DNA from: Metallyticus violacea
Lineage: Eukaryota > Arthropoda > Insecta > Mantodea > Metallyticidae
Assembly (NCBI GenBank): GCA_030762175.1
Contig: CM060833.1
Coordinates: 1,862,501-1,926,500 of the forward strand
Reading direction: 5' to 3'
Length of the DNA stretch: 64,000 nt
Shown here: positions 1-12,300 of the stretch, piece after piece
Numbering within the stretch: position 1 is the stretch's first letter
Layout: every line of letters starts with the position of its first letter
Position numbers and translations under genes: made by a program
The notes under the pieces: generated by a model
What the model saw: the letters and a program-made list of their open reading frames with translations, nothing else
Databases searched by the model: none
What the model was told of the DNA's origin: nothing

Positions 1-1339
1 CCATGTAATTTAAAGCTTGATAAATGTAAAGTAAAATAATTATGAGGCTTAAATGATTGATATTTCACTACATAGCATTATTTGCAATAAGATTTGAGAG
101 CCCTTGCTGTCATTGTTGCTGACTTTCATTATAGGTGGCATTGGAAATTGCAATTAACATTGATTCAACAGTACATTTTTGATCAAAAAAATCATAACTT
201 CTTAGCAGAAGCTAAATTTCAAGAATCCATTTTAATTTTCTAACAATATGGGAGAACATCATCATGCTGAAGAACAAGGATTGCATTATGAACTTTAAAA
301 TTCCATTATTGTACAACCTAAGTCAATATGTATTATAAGATAACCTTTGTTGGCTTCAGACCAGACATATCAAAATGCCGTATTGTGAACAAAATAATAT
401 CTTTGGTATTCATTCTGCTAATGTGGTGGAACAATATGAATTCCATTATGTTAGCATTCCTTCTACAGTTTCCAGATCAGTAAATATTTGGAACTGTTGT
501 CCTTGAGGTAATTTTCCAAAGAAGGGAAAAGATTGCACAATATCTGGAGAATAACACTAGAGTCTCTCAACTAAGGTTTCACAAGCACCAACTGTATGTG
601 AAATATCACTTGTGACTCAGAGTGCAGGCTCCTTACTTTTCAGCGTTATGGATACATTCCAGCTGGTTGGAGTAAAGTGGCAATTGTTTTGCGGCAGTTC
701 ATGATGCACTAAATGCCAAACACAGAGCATAATATTCATCTAGTTCTCTGGTAATTGATTGTTTGGGGATAAATTCATGGGTTGCCAATCTGTGTTATAG
801 CATCTTGGGAGTGTTGTAAAGGATCCATTGTCAACTTTTGAAAAGTGAATTTTTCTACTGACATGACAACAATACAAAACAGGTGCAGCTTGTATCATCC
901 TCTGAACCTTTGTCAACTTCTGGGAACCCAGCAACAAAATGTATATATTTTTACTGGGTTATGGAGATGTAACAGTAGATTCTGTATTGACATTGAATTG
1001 TTGTGCCTCAATACCAAATATTGTTGGTTTTCTTGTCCATTGCTCACCCTTCCTGAAACTTTGTGATCATTCTTCACATAATTTCCATGCTGCTGCAGTT
1101 GCATTGTTCCCCATTTAAATTCATATATACAAGCTGGTATAATTATCTTCTGGGTGTTCATGTTTGGCTGCAATTCTCGAAATTGGCTAACACTAGGAAA
1201 AATTAAATCCATCAGCGTAACAGTCGTAACTCTAGACTACAATTCGTTACCTTCTTTATTTTATTCTTGTACACTCAATAGTAGCCAATTCTTCACATTT
1301 GAACATTGCAAAAAGACTAACAGAATTTTTTGTCAACCT
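1..1339. other. No assignable gene; decayed repeat-like DNA
   Basis: The longest reading frames here are on the minus strand (740-937 and 913-1212). They overlap and look like parts of one broken frame, but I recognise no domain. No splice-bounded exon resembling the missing N-terminal part of MYBBP1A was seen. It is probably an old transposon remnant just outside the mariner that starts near 1340. Confidence 0.4.
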
Positions 1340-2013
1340 TATTAGGAACATTCTACACTTTCTCAGCCTGACCAAGAAAACACAAGATTTAAGATTTTAA
1401 TTTTTAAACATAGTCACTTTGTAAATCAATATATATAGTTCAACTTTCCAACCTTTTAAACCTCGGTATAATGAGACTTGTCTCACTTTGAGAAATAAGC
1501 ATCTGTCTCAGCAACAACTTTATCATTTGATGTAAATCTTCGTCCACCAAGCCATTTCTTCAGGTTTGGGAACATAAAGTAATCACTGGAAGCCAAATCT
1601 GGCAAATATAGTGGATGTGGCAGCACTTGAAAATGAAGGTTATGCAGTTTTGCAGCAGCAATCCCAAATGTGTATGAGGGCCCATTATGATGATGAAAGA
1701 AAACTTTCTTTTTTGCAATGTGAACATTTAGCCTGTAACATGAATATCATCCTTCAGCAGGTCCAATAGTGAAGCATAATGCTCCCTGGTGATGTTCTGT
1801 TCTTCTGGAGGTAGAGCACCAAACCATGAGAATTCCAGAAAACCATGACTTTTCCTGTAGTAGGAACCATTTTTGTTTTCTTTGATGCACTTTCACCTGT
1901 TGCCACCTTTTGTTTGAACTGCTCCTTCATGGCATGTATTGATGAATTCATGTTTCATCTGTTGTGAAATGCCTGAGAAACTCACTGGTATTGTGTTTAA
2001 ATAAATCTAAACA

Positions 2014-2217
2014 CATTAATTGATATCATTGTATGATTCAGTTGAACTACACACTCTTAAAGCTTCGCTTACTTTTCATAAATGTATGGAACCGGTTTCG
2101 AGAACATTTATGAAAAGTAAGTGAAGCTTTAAGAGTGTGTAGTTCAACTGAATCATACAATGATATCAATTAATATGATTGGCTTCACTGTGCAAGTTCC
2201 AATTTACATTTAAGTGT
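2014..2217 (+). mobile_element. Penelope-derived hammerhead palindrome, copy 1
   Basis: A 204-bp insertion inside the mariner, flanked by a perfect 12-bp target-site duplication, taaatctaaaca (2002-2013 and 2218-2229). It consists of a near-perfect inverted repeat (about 2019-2085 and 2106-2176), a short central loop, and a 3' tail GGCTTCACTGTGCAAGTTCC shared with the 30.45-kb copy. The complement of the loop reads TTCTCGAAACCGGTTCC. This is the 3' half of a type-I hammerhead: stem II 3' strand, GAAAC, then the GUU cleavage triplet. The catalytic CUGANGA half is absent. This is inferred to be a non-autonomous PLE product. Confidence 0.8.
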
Positions 2218-2420
2218 TAAATCTAAACATGCTTGCAAAATGTTCTTTCAAACGTTTTCCATTGTTAACAAATGCAGCACCCATCAAATGGAAAATTTTC
2301 TCAGACCCAAAATTTGCATAAAATGTAGTGGACATGGCATATCAAGGTCTTTGCAATGTCAGTCAACTTGCATACCTTCAGTTCCATTCGTTGATTACAG
2401 TATTGTGAATTTTTGTCACA

Positions 2421-2471
2421 CTGCCGGTGGTAACTGTGTAGTAAAAATGGGTGTTAAACACCATAAAAAAA
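2421..2471 (+). mobile_element. 5'-truncated SINE-A fragment
   Basis: These 51 bases match the 3' end of the full SINE at 60588-60887, including the GTGTTAAACACC-type segment and an A-rich tail. They sit inside the mariner between two copies of gtcaca (2415-2420 and 2472-2477), consistent with a truncated LINE-mobilised insertion. Confidence 0.7.
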
Positions 2472-3054
2472 GTCACAATCTCATTGGTTATAGCAGTTTT
2501 GGAACACCCTGAGTGCTCATCATCTTAAATGGATGTATGACCACGCTATAATTCAGCAGCCCAGTTTTTAACCATTGAAAACGAAGGAAAAGAATTCTTT
2601 GATGTGGAATCTAACTCCTTTTGCATTTCTGTTGCGGTTAAACCCTTCAAAACAAAGTACTTTATCACAGCTCATTTTTCAGCTTTATCTATTTTGTAAA
2701 AAATACTAACACTAGTTAGTTTACATGATCATCACAAACAAACAACTACACTTAAACCTCTGAAACTTTACAGTGCACCAACTAATGGATGATACTTAAC
2801 AACTATCACAGTAATTTCACCATCTTCATGGTATCTCTGAGTCAGGCCAAAAACATTTAGAACATACCTCATATATATTTACCAGATACATCCATTTCAT
2901 TTATTTACAACCTTTGGTCACAAAATGAAGATGAAAGGGCTTTCAAAACGTATTCTGTGAAATATTGTGTAATGAATTACAAACTTTTTAAGCCTTATAA
3001 TCTTTGTGTGTTCAGAAGATGGAACTAGATGGTCATTTCTTTTCTATGTTTTAG

Positions 3055-3360
3055 GAACTAAAGTAATATATAACTTGATATCCCAACTGAAGCCACAGAA
3101 TGCCAAGAAGGTATCTGTTTTGTTCTGGGACGTGGTGTGTTGTGCAAGTACTAGACCTGGAGGACTAGATGGGGAGGAGCTGCAGCTTTGGAACAACAAG
3201 GAGAGGATTTATGCCTGTGATATGTTTGTAAAGATCGTGGGTGCTCCAGCACTTGTAACAGATGTGGAATGGAGGACAGAGCAAGCCAAACTCTTACTTC
3301 AGTACAGCATTTTCACTTCTGTATCCAGTGACAACATTCATGTTAGCAACATATTGGCAG
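3055..3360 (+). CDS. mybbp1a exon (first in window)
   Basis: It begins after a strong pyrimidine tract ending ttttag and ends at GCAG before gtacac. It enters with two bases and leaves with one. It encodes a helical stretch including VEWRTEQAKLLLQYSIF, as expected for the HEAT-like region. An alternative acceptor at 3014 is weaker. The preceding exon is not in the window. Confidence 0.75.
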
Positions 3361-6300
3361 GTACACACGGAACATTCAGCAGAGATGTACAGAGTTCTGA
3401 ACAATTTGGAGCCATCCATTAACCTTATTGCTTTCTCTTTTAATCAGATTCATTGAAGGCAGGTCTCATAAAAGTGTTGAACCAAAGACTTCCCAAAATG
3501 GAGGATGTGCGGCAGCTGCTACGCACTCTGGTTCAACATGTGCATATGCTACTAGAAGAGGCTGACTTTCTGCCAAGGTGTGTGTCATCACTTTTGTTGT
3601 ATTGAGGGTCATTTGAAAAGTTCTTAGAATGAAGCACAAAATGATGGCATAGCTTTTTGGAATTATTCTTTTTTTTAACAGTCTCCCTTGTACAGCAATG
3701 CTCCAAAGTCATTATCCCATCACGAAAGTTAGATTCCACAGGCCTGCAAAATATATCCCAATTGATGATTTATGCTGTTCATTGGGTGAAAATTTCTTTG
3801 CACCAAGGAATTTTCCCAGTTTAGAGAACAATGGAAGTCTGATGGAGCCAAGTCAGGAAATTAAGGTGGATCATACCCTAATACATTAATTTGGCCATTG
3901 CAACGACACATGTGCAAGGGTGAGCATTGTCCTTGATACAATGTGACATTCTTCTTTGATAAACCTGCCTTTTTCTGGTGTATTTTTATCTTGAATAGGT
4001 CCAAAAGGTTAACATTATATGCTCCAGTACACCCTTGGCATCCCGGAAAACCAATGCCATGATCTTCCTGGCTGATTTTACACATAGGTGTGTAGTTGTG
4101 TAGTAGTGCATGCATGTTTCATCATTGGTCACAAATTGATTCATGAAGTCAGTGGGATCTCTCTGAAAATGGGCCAAACTTTACTAAGAGATTTGTACTC
4201 TGACTCACTTCAATTCTGAGTCAGCAGTTGTGACACACTCTTGCTGATCATTTTTTCATGCACATTTTTTCCCTCAAAATGGAAAATATGCATTCCTCAG
4301 AAGTGCCCAGAGCATCAGTAATTTCAGTCACTTTTAATTGGCGATCCTCCAAAACTATGTCATACATCTTATGAATAACTTTGTTTGTGAAGGATTGGTC
4401 TTATGCGCAAGGGTCATCTTCCAAGCTTTCACAGCCACATTTAAACTCTGTGATCCACTTGAAAATGGTTGAAAATGATTGTACAGAGTCCCCTAGAGTG
4501 TTTGTCATATCTGCATGAATTTCTGTTACATTCATATCCTTCTTTACTGACTAAAGATGTTCAATATTTGCTATTTTTCCCACATACACATGTCTGCACT
4601 GCAGTTCTTGAGCAATCTATATATTAGTGCATATATGCATTTATGGAAAATGGTGAGTTTTATAACAAAACTACTTCAGAACTGTTGCTGCACTCTGTGG
4701 GCCATTCCAACTTTTCAAATGATCCTCACTTTGGTAACATTAACTCTCTGGAAGATGTGTGTATTTCAGAAAACAAAATCTGATACATCCCTCTGACTTG
4801 TCCAGTCTTACGTTTTGAAGGATAATGTATATGTTGTTTGTTGATTGTGTGAATAAACAAGGCATAAAATACTCTCTGTCATAATTGTACTAAAGAATGC
4901 TGTATATAGACCTGAAGTATACACCATGTTTACTTGCTAGCCAGATCTCCTTTTTACAAATTTTATTGCCAAAAAAATTAAAGATACCCTTAGCATTCAT
5001 GAACTTTTGTATTTCATGTAATAAACAATTATAAGGAAAAATGCTATTAAACTATAATTCACTTTGTAATATTCATACAGAACATGTCTAAAAAAACTGT
5101 TGTTCCCATTATTAGCTATAAACCAACTAGCATTAAATTATAATTTTGACTAGATATTGCTCATATTTCACCAATGTTCACCAATTTATTTTGTCAAGTT
5201 TCAACACAGTTAGTTGCTTTCATCCTCAGAATGAATTCATTTTCATCTCGCCTGTATGATAGGCGAGGTTTTACAAATGTAGTATGTCAATTTATCAATT
5301 TACATGTTCAAAAGGGACTACACTTCTGCCCATTGTGCAGATCTCTATGCCCTAGATGAGGCATGTGAGTTGCCATTAAAACACATACAATGTGTGATCA
5401 AAAAACAATGGCAATATTCATTTTACTTAAAGAATCTTTATTTATTTATCAACATCAAATCTGTCACCCTTAGAGTAATCCCCTCCTGATATAATATACT
5501 TGTGCCAGACCAATCTTGAAAGTACCTCATCAATGGTGGCAAAACGTCGTCCCTCAGGAATAAAAAGAAGTCTCAGGGGACCATGTCCGGTGAATATGGT
5601 GGCTGAGGCAACATAGCGGTTTGTTTTTTTCCAAAAAATCAAAAACAAGCAGGAAGGTGTGAGCAGCAATCTCGGAACACACGTTTCATGCCCAAAACAT
5701 CTGAAAAAATTGCTTGGCATGAACCAAATGATATACCTGCATCATCAGCAACCTCTGTGATAGTGATTTGGCGATTTTCCAGAATCATTTTCCTCATTTC
5801 TTCGACGTTATCGGCAGTTGTTGATGTCCTAGGACGTCCAGGGCAGTAGTCATCTTCAATGTCTTTACGGCCCTCTTTGAAATGTCTGTACCACTTGTAA
5901 GCTCTTGTCTTGCTCATAGTACATTTGCCAAAAGCCACAGTCAACATTTCAAATACTTTTTTGTACTTTATTCCATTTTTCAAGCAAAATTTAATACAAA
6001 TTCTTTGATCCACCTTTTTCACAAGTAAAAAATCGCTGAGCACACTAAAACATGTCTAACCTTTTTGACTGTCAACAATGAACTAAACATTCAAAACAAT
6101 TGAAAACACCAACATTGGTCTGAAACATTGTACCAACAAGCTAAAAAAAATAATTGAAAATTGGATTTATGAAGCTCGCGAAATAAAAACATTGCTGTTA
6201 TTTTTTATCACATCTCATACACAATATTGCAGTAATTTCTTCATCATTCTGTCCACTGTGCAATCTTAAAGAAGATATGCATCAGCAATATTCAGCCACT

Positions 6301-9300
6301 TTACTAAATCCTTTTTTTATGACTAATATGGAGAGCAAAAGAACTTTCATTGTTAAGCACTTAGCATTAATTAACAACATATTTGAACAATGCCATAAAC
6401 TACGAGGGTTGAAGTAAAGAACAATCATAGTTTTGTGCAGGCATAATTTAACCTTACAATATTTTGTCAGCTTAATGCTTAATGTACATGTGATACTAGT
6501 TTCATTGTTGCCACTTCCTGTTCCTGCCTGTGAGAGATCTGGAAATTGAGAGATGTTCAGTTCTGTCGCAGCAAACTGGAGGTGACACATGACAAACATT
6601 ACGCTGCTCTAAAATTCTGGTTTCATCTCAACAAGTCTTCAGCTGAGGCTTGTGGAGAGTACAGCACAATTGAAGATGCTTTAAAATGGTTAAAGAGTGG
6701 TAGGCAAGTTCAAAGGAAGGTGAACATGCCACTCCAGTTTGTACTTTAATGAAGAAAACATTAACACTTCTGCTGTCATTCTGAGAGAGGATTGTGGAAC
6801 AGCATTAAGAACACTATCAGAAATTCTGAAAATTTCACTGGGTGTCATCTACAGGTTGGTAACTGAAAAGTTGACAATGAGATGTGCTTGTGCATGGGTG
6901 ATTCCTGAACAAAAGAATGTTTGCATGGAGAATATGTATGTAGTGGAAGATGATGATGTAGGAAGATGCAAAGTTTCTTTCAAAGGTAATGCTGAATGAA
7001 ACTTGGGTACATTTTGATCTTGAGAACAAACAGAAAACCTCTGGGTCAAAATCTTCATCATCACCAACACCAAAAAAAGTAAAAGTGGTTACTTCTGCTG
7101 GGAAAGTTATTGTCATCTCATTATTCAATATGTCCCTCACCCTCCCTAGTCCAGATTTAGACCTGTGTGATTTTGACCACATTGCTGAAACACTTTCATG
7201 GGAGGCACTTTCCATCATCAGAAGCAATGATGAAGGCTTCTGAAGAACCTGTCAAATAATGGTTTCCAGCATGTCTGTGAAAACTGGCAGAAATGCTGGG
7301 ACAGATGCATTTCATCCGACTAGGTTTACTTTGAAAAGTCATCAAATTTATAAGGATGAGACGTACGTTATGAAAAAAAATTATCATCATTCTTTATTGA
7401 ATAGCCCTTTTAATTATACTAATTTATCAAATAAGTTCATTTTCTTAAATAAGTATACCTGTAATGTTTACCTTTGTTATGACATCCCCCATTTTTGCTC
7501 TTAAAAACATGTATCAACCCCACTGATGCAACAACATCTTTAATTTCAATTGATTTTTATAATTTTTCCTTAAAAGGGGAGGGGTATTTGTTTTTGTTTA
7601 AATAATGCTTAAACTAAGGTATGTCTAAATATTGCATTGTTTATGAAACATGCCTTGTTAGTGATTTGGTCTCATCAACAGGCAGTCACTGACAAAAGAA
7701 ACCATGGACTCATGGCAGAAGATGATGTCAACTGACAAGACAATGCAAGCTGTAGATAAGCAACAATCCTTGACTAGAGTGTTCCACACAATGATCTTGT
7801 ACATGGGGCTGCAGCTACTAATTGACCCAAAGCCAGCACAGGATGCTCTGGATGTAAGTCCAGTACAGGTTTTATTCTTCCAGTGCCTTGTCATAACACA
7901 TGGTCAGATGTAGACAAATTTGTCCTGTTTCAGGAATTGTACAGCTGCTACCAGCATGTCCAACAAGAGAGAAGACATAACAACGAAGATGATGACCCAG
8001 GTTGGGTAGAGGTATCAGTTGATCTCATACTGTCTCTTCTATCTGGGACCTCTAGCATCCCAAAGAACATGATTGACATGTTCTTCTTTCACTTGTGTCC
8101 TCACCTTACAGAACCAGCTCTTAAACAAATTCTGCAGGTAATGTACTTTAAGAAAATTGTTTAAATGTGCACTGTAAAAATTCACAAACATTTTCAGGGA
8201 ATAATGCAAGAAGAGAAAGAGAAAATTCCAATAATGTTGGAGGCTTTTATTAACAAGGAAATTATCAATGTGGTCATGCTAAAAATTTAGCTTGAAGTTT
8301 TGACATACTGTAAGGTCATATGTTGAAAATTAGTTGGCAGCTTCAACTGCGAGGCAAAATGAGGTTAGGAAGATAGCAAATTTACCTAAACATAAGCCTG
8401 TTTTTCTTTTTAATTTTTTTTTTTTTTACAAATTCCTAATCAAAAAATCTGTTGAAATCACGGACGGATTAAGGAATATTGTTACATCCAATTGATGTTA
8501 ACATTTTTACACTGCATAGTAATTAGCTGCATGCCAGGGAAAAGAGCACTAACATAAGAATGGCCACATATGCAATTGAAAATAAAATTACGATATAGAA
8601 TAGGAATACTGTAATATGTAGCCTCAACAATGACTAATTAAAACATATCACAAGCTGCTTTCAAGTCATTTGTAGATCAATAAAGTGTAAAGAGTCATCT
8701 AAGCATTCATCAGTACTGTAATCATGAGCCTAAACAATTGTGATTCCCTCAAAAGTCGTGGTTGTACAGGCTTGCAGCTTCTAACAGGTTCTCGTATAAC
8801 TTATGATGTAAACTTTAAATTAATGGTTATAAATGAAGCAGTAGCCACAAACAACAGTGTGGCAGAAATAAAAGTTTGAATAAAAGTTCTAGAAGCGAAC
8901 ATTTGTAAGTGGTGCCAAGTGAAAGAGAAGTTAAAAATGCTAGCTCGTGCAGATATTTCAGCAGACCTAAGAAGGGAAAGTTTCGTAATTTGGAGCAGCA
9001 AGTTATTCAGTAACTGTGAGAGAAAAAATGAAACTCTTGAGTTGAAGTGCAACTTACTCAAGCAGGTAGCACAACCTTTAAAGCGAGTGGTGGCTAGTGC
9101 GTGAGAATGAAGAATGCTTGCACTTCATCTTCCCGCAGCATATATTGCTTTTCAGTATCATGTCATAAACCTTAGAGAAGAATATTACTATTTGCTTAGC
9201 CAGATTGTTAATGCCATTCAGATTTTCAAATGTCATCCAATGTAAAGGGGCATGAAAAGTGTCGAAATTAAAACCACTGGCAGTGAGAAGGCAATTAAAC

Positions 9301-12300
9301 AGTCGTGCTATATTCCCTAGCTGATGGCCAAAAGCCTTATGTGATATTTAAAAGAAAAACTGCCAAAAGAGAAGCTGCTTGCTGGCCTTGTCTTCAGATG
9401 CCAGGGGAAAGGATGGATGGCAAATGACCTAATGCTAGATTGGTGAAAGTTGTTTGAATCAAAGAACAGACTCATGGCTTAACAAAAGGGGCATGTTGGT
9501 GCTGGATTCTTATAAGGATCACATCATTCAAGAAGTAAAGGATCTGATCTTAATGCTGAACTCAGACCTTGTGATAATTCCTGCTGGCATGACATTACAT
9601 CTCCAATAATGGATGTTGTTGTGAACAAGCCCTTCAAGGATAATCTGTAATAGCTGTATAATAAGACCATGCCTTCACTCCAGGTGGGAAACTGAAGAAA
9701 CCACCAATAATCATCCTTACAGCTTGGAGCAGGATCTCCAGTGTATCTATTGTGAAGGGTTTAAATGTGCTGCCATAGAAGGGTCTGAAGATTACATTTT
9801 GTGGGAAGAGGATCCAGATATAGAAAGCAACAGCACTAATGAAGACGTGGTGATATGGTAGTGACAATGAAGATAGTAATGGCATAAAATAGTACTAGTA
9901 AGTGGATAAAGAAAATTTTAGGAAGTCTTTTCAAAATAGGGTATTTGGGTATTTGGTATTTGGATAAATTGATATTACTATTGGCTACTTTACATTGACC
10001 GTTTAGTACAAGTTGCATACAAATGAACTATAAGAATGATTGACATCTGTTGGCAATTTGATTATTGTTAGATAAAACCGAAACAGTTGATTTATAAAGA
10101 TAACTGTGTAATTGTACATTTTTCTTTATAAATTACAAATAAATCAGTAAGTAATCTGTGTGCTGTAACTAATGTTTTTACATATCTTTACCATGGTTCA
10201 CTTTGTGTCCAAAAAAGGAACTTAATATGTGCATTCTAAATAGAATGTCTTCAAATGTTGACATGAACTTCATTTACATATTTCGGGAATCTTCGTTCCT
10301 TGACTGACTGCTTGCTAAGTTTTTGAGGTGTTCGGTGTAGTCCTGGCCAATCTGTCAACATCTGTTGGCTTGAATAGGAATTTACTGAATTAGTCTAGAG
10401 GTGGAATGTCAAAATTTATCAAATTATCTAATTTTGTAAAATAAATTTTTTTTCTCATGTGGATAGTTTTTATTTATATTTTAACAAAACGGCTTCTTGC
10501 TTAATTTCGTGGTTGTGTTCCCAAAAATGAGTAGCTGCTGCCAATTTTTCCTATTGTTTTTGCCAGATATTTCTAAAATACTTTTTCTTCCTGGTTTCCA
10601 AATTTCTCATATTCATATGTGTTTTAAATTGTAATCTTCGGAGCATTGTATTGCATATATTTCTGATTTTTTCTCTGGCGGCATGCTATCTTTTAGTGAA
10701 GAACCTAATAAACTTTTTATATTGTATTTATTTTGTGGTGCTAATTTTTACTATGCTCTTTAAAGATCATCTCAAACTTGTGATGGTATGTGAATCTACT
10801 TATTTGTAATTCTCTTTTATATTTTTAAATGTAGAAATGTCTTTTAAATTTGCTAATCTGTTTAACTGTTGTGTTAGTACTGTATCCATATTTTGAATAT
10901 ATGTGTAATTCTTTTTTGTATATTGTTACGAGGTAAAGCGCAAGTCTTTTGAAAGTATGAATGAATTTATTCTATACTCAGTATAACAAATACAAAGTGG
11001 AAAATGGCATATTTATGTGGAATTGGGTTATAGCTATTGCTTTATGTAGTTATCTGTGTGTGTGCTTTTCTATAAATACCATAGTTGAATTTGTCTATGA
11101 TTTTTAAGAAAATATGGGTTCTCCGTTTTCTTCAGTTTCTATGGTGAATTTTATGGTTTTCTCCTGTAAATTGAGGAATTTTAAAGTATCTGATAAATGT
11201 TTCTTTTTATTATTGCAAATATATCATCTACATAAGAATTTAAAATGATTTGAGTTGAATTTGTAACACTTGGATCAATCTGGAACTGATGATGGGAGCG
11301 ATTAGCTCCAGAAACCTAGTTTTCCTTTTTTAAATATTAGTGATGTGTTACAAATTTGACTCAATCATTTTAAATTCTTAGTATTAAATATCACTGTTAC
11401 AAAGGTCCACCATATTTAACTAATATTATCTGCATATCACTACCACATTATAAAATGAACATAAAGACGTTTATCATGTAAGTTTCAAAAACACTCGTGA
11501 ATAATTCTGCTGGAAGTGGAGAAAGTGGGTTTCTGACAGCCAGTCCTGATACTTGTTGGTAGATTTTTTGGCTGAATATGAAAAAAATTTTGTTGTGTGC
11601 ATTAGTTTGTTAGTTTTATTAAGTGTTCAATTTCTTCTGTTTGTAAATGTATAGATTTAGTCTGTAAGCTGTTCTGTGAGAATGCTTAGAGGGCAAAGGA
11701 TACTATTAGATCTTCTCTTTAATTTAATGATGTATTAAAATTTTGTACTAAATCATATGAATTTTTTATATTTAGACATTGAAACTATTAAAAGAGTTGA
11801 ATTTACTATTAAGCCATTATTCTACAGGAAATTGGCATGGAATCAATATAGTACGAGAAAGAAAGATTAAAACAAGAGTTGAGGATATTGAAAATCATGA
11901 ATTATAGGCTAGTCTTCATATTAAAAAAATAGAACATTCAAAAATGTTTGGGGAAGGGGAAAATGTATAGAAATTTGTGGTAAGATGGAAAGGGAATGAC
12001 AGCATGGTGTAGAACAGGAGTAATATGCCTAAGTGGGATAAGAAATGGATATATTTAGTAGAAATGCCCAAAGTATGAAGAACCATGTAGTACTTGGCAT
12101 TATATTTTAGAAGCCAACAAACAAGTTTTGAAGGAAACAGTTTCTCTTATGAAATTGGGAAAACTACTGAATGAAATATGAAGTAAAAGAATTTTAGATT
12201 TAAGAGCAGATTAAAATATAAAAGAACTTGGAAAAAATACATCAATAAGGTGAGACAAAAATGGCTATGGAAGGCGAGCAATACAAAGGAAATAATAATA

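Larger units (their letters stand above)
1340..2872 (-). mobile_element. Mariner-like element with two later insertions
   Basis: This is a decayed mariner on the minus strand. Reading the complement from about 2700, stop-interrupted pieces of the N-terminal helix-turn-helix region are visible, followed by a linker like that of the copy at 62.4 kb. The DDE domain sits at about 1500-1960, where the frame 1754-1951 reads AMKEQFKQKVATGESASKK and GKVMVFWNSHG. Both ends resemble the terminal inverted repeats of the 62.3-63.4 kb copy: GGAACATTCTAC followed by CTCAGCCTGAC on the left, and the complement of GTCAGGCC...AACATACCTC on the right. It is interrupted by a hammerhead-associated palindrome (2014-2217) and a truncated SINE (2421-2471). 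The frame is broken in many places, so it is inactive. Confidence 0.8.
10200..11700 (-). mobile_element. Penelope-like element: reverse transcriptase and GIY-YIG remnant
   Basis: Read on the complement, the reverse transcriptase block QVSGLAVRNPLSPLPAELF lies at about 11504-11560. The catalytic YVDDIFAI motif lies at 11210-11236, and GIY-YIG endonuclease relics at about 10440-10760. Many stops interrupt it. The YVDD motif is split by a later hammerhead element (about 11235-11424). A region at 10270-10305 resembles the element's own degenerate hammerhead. This copy forms an inverted pair with 12740-13234. Confidence 0.8.
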
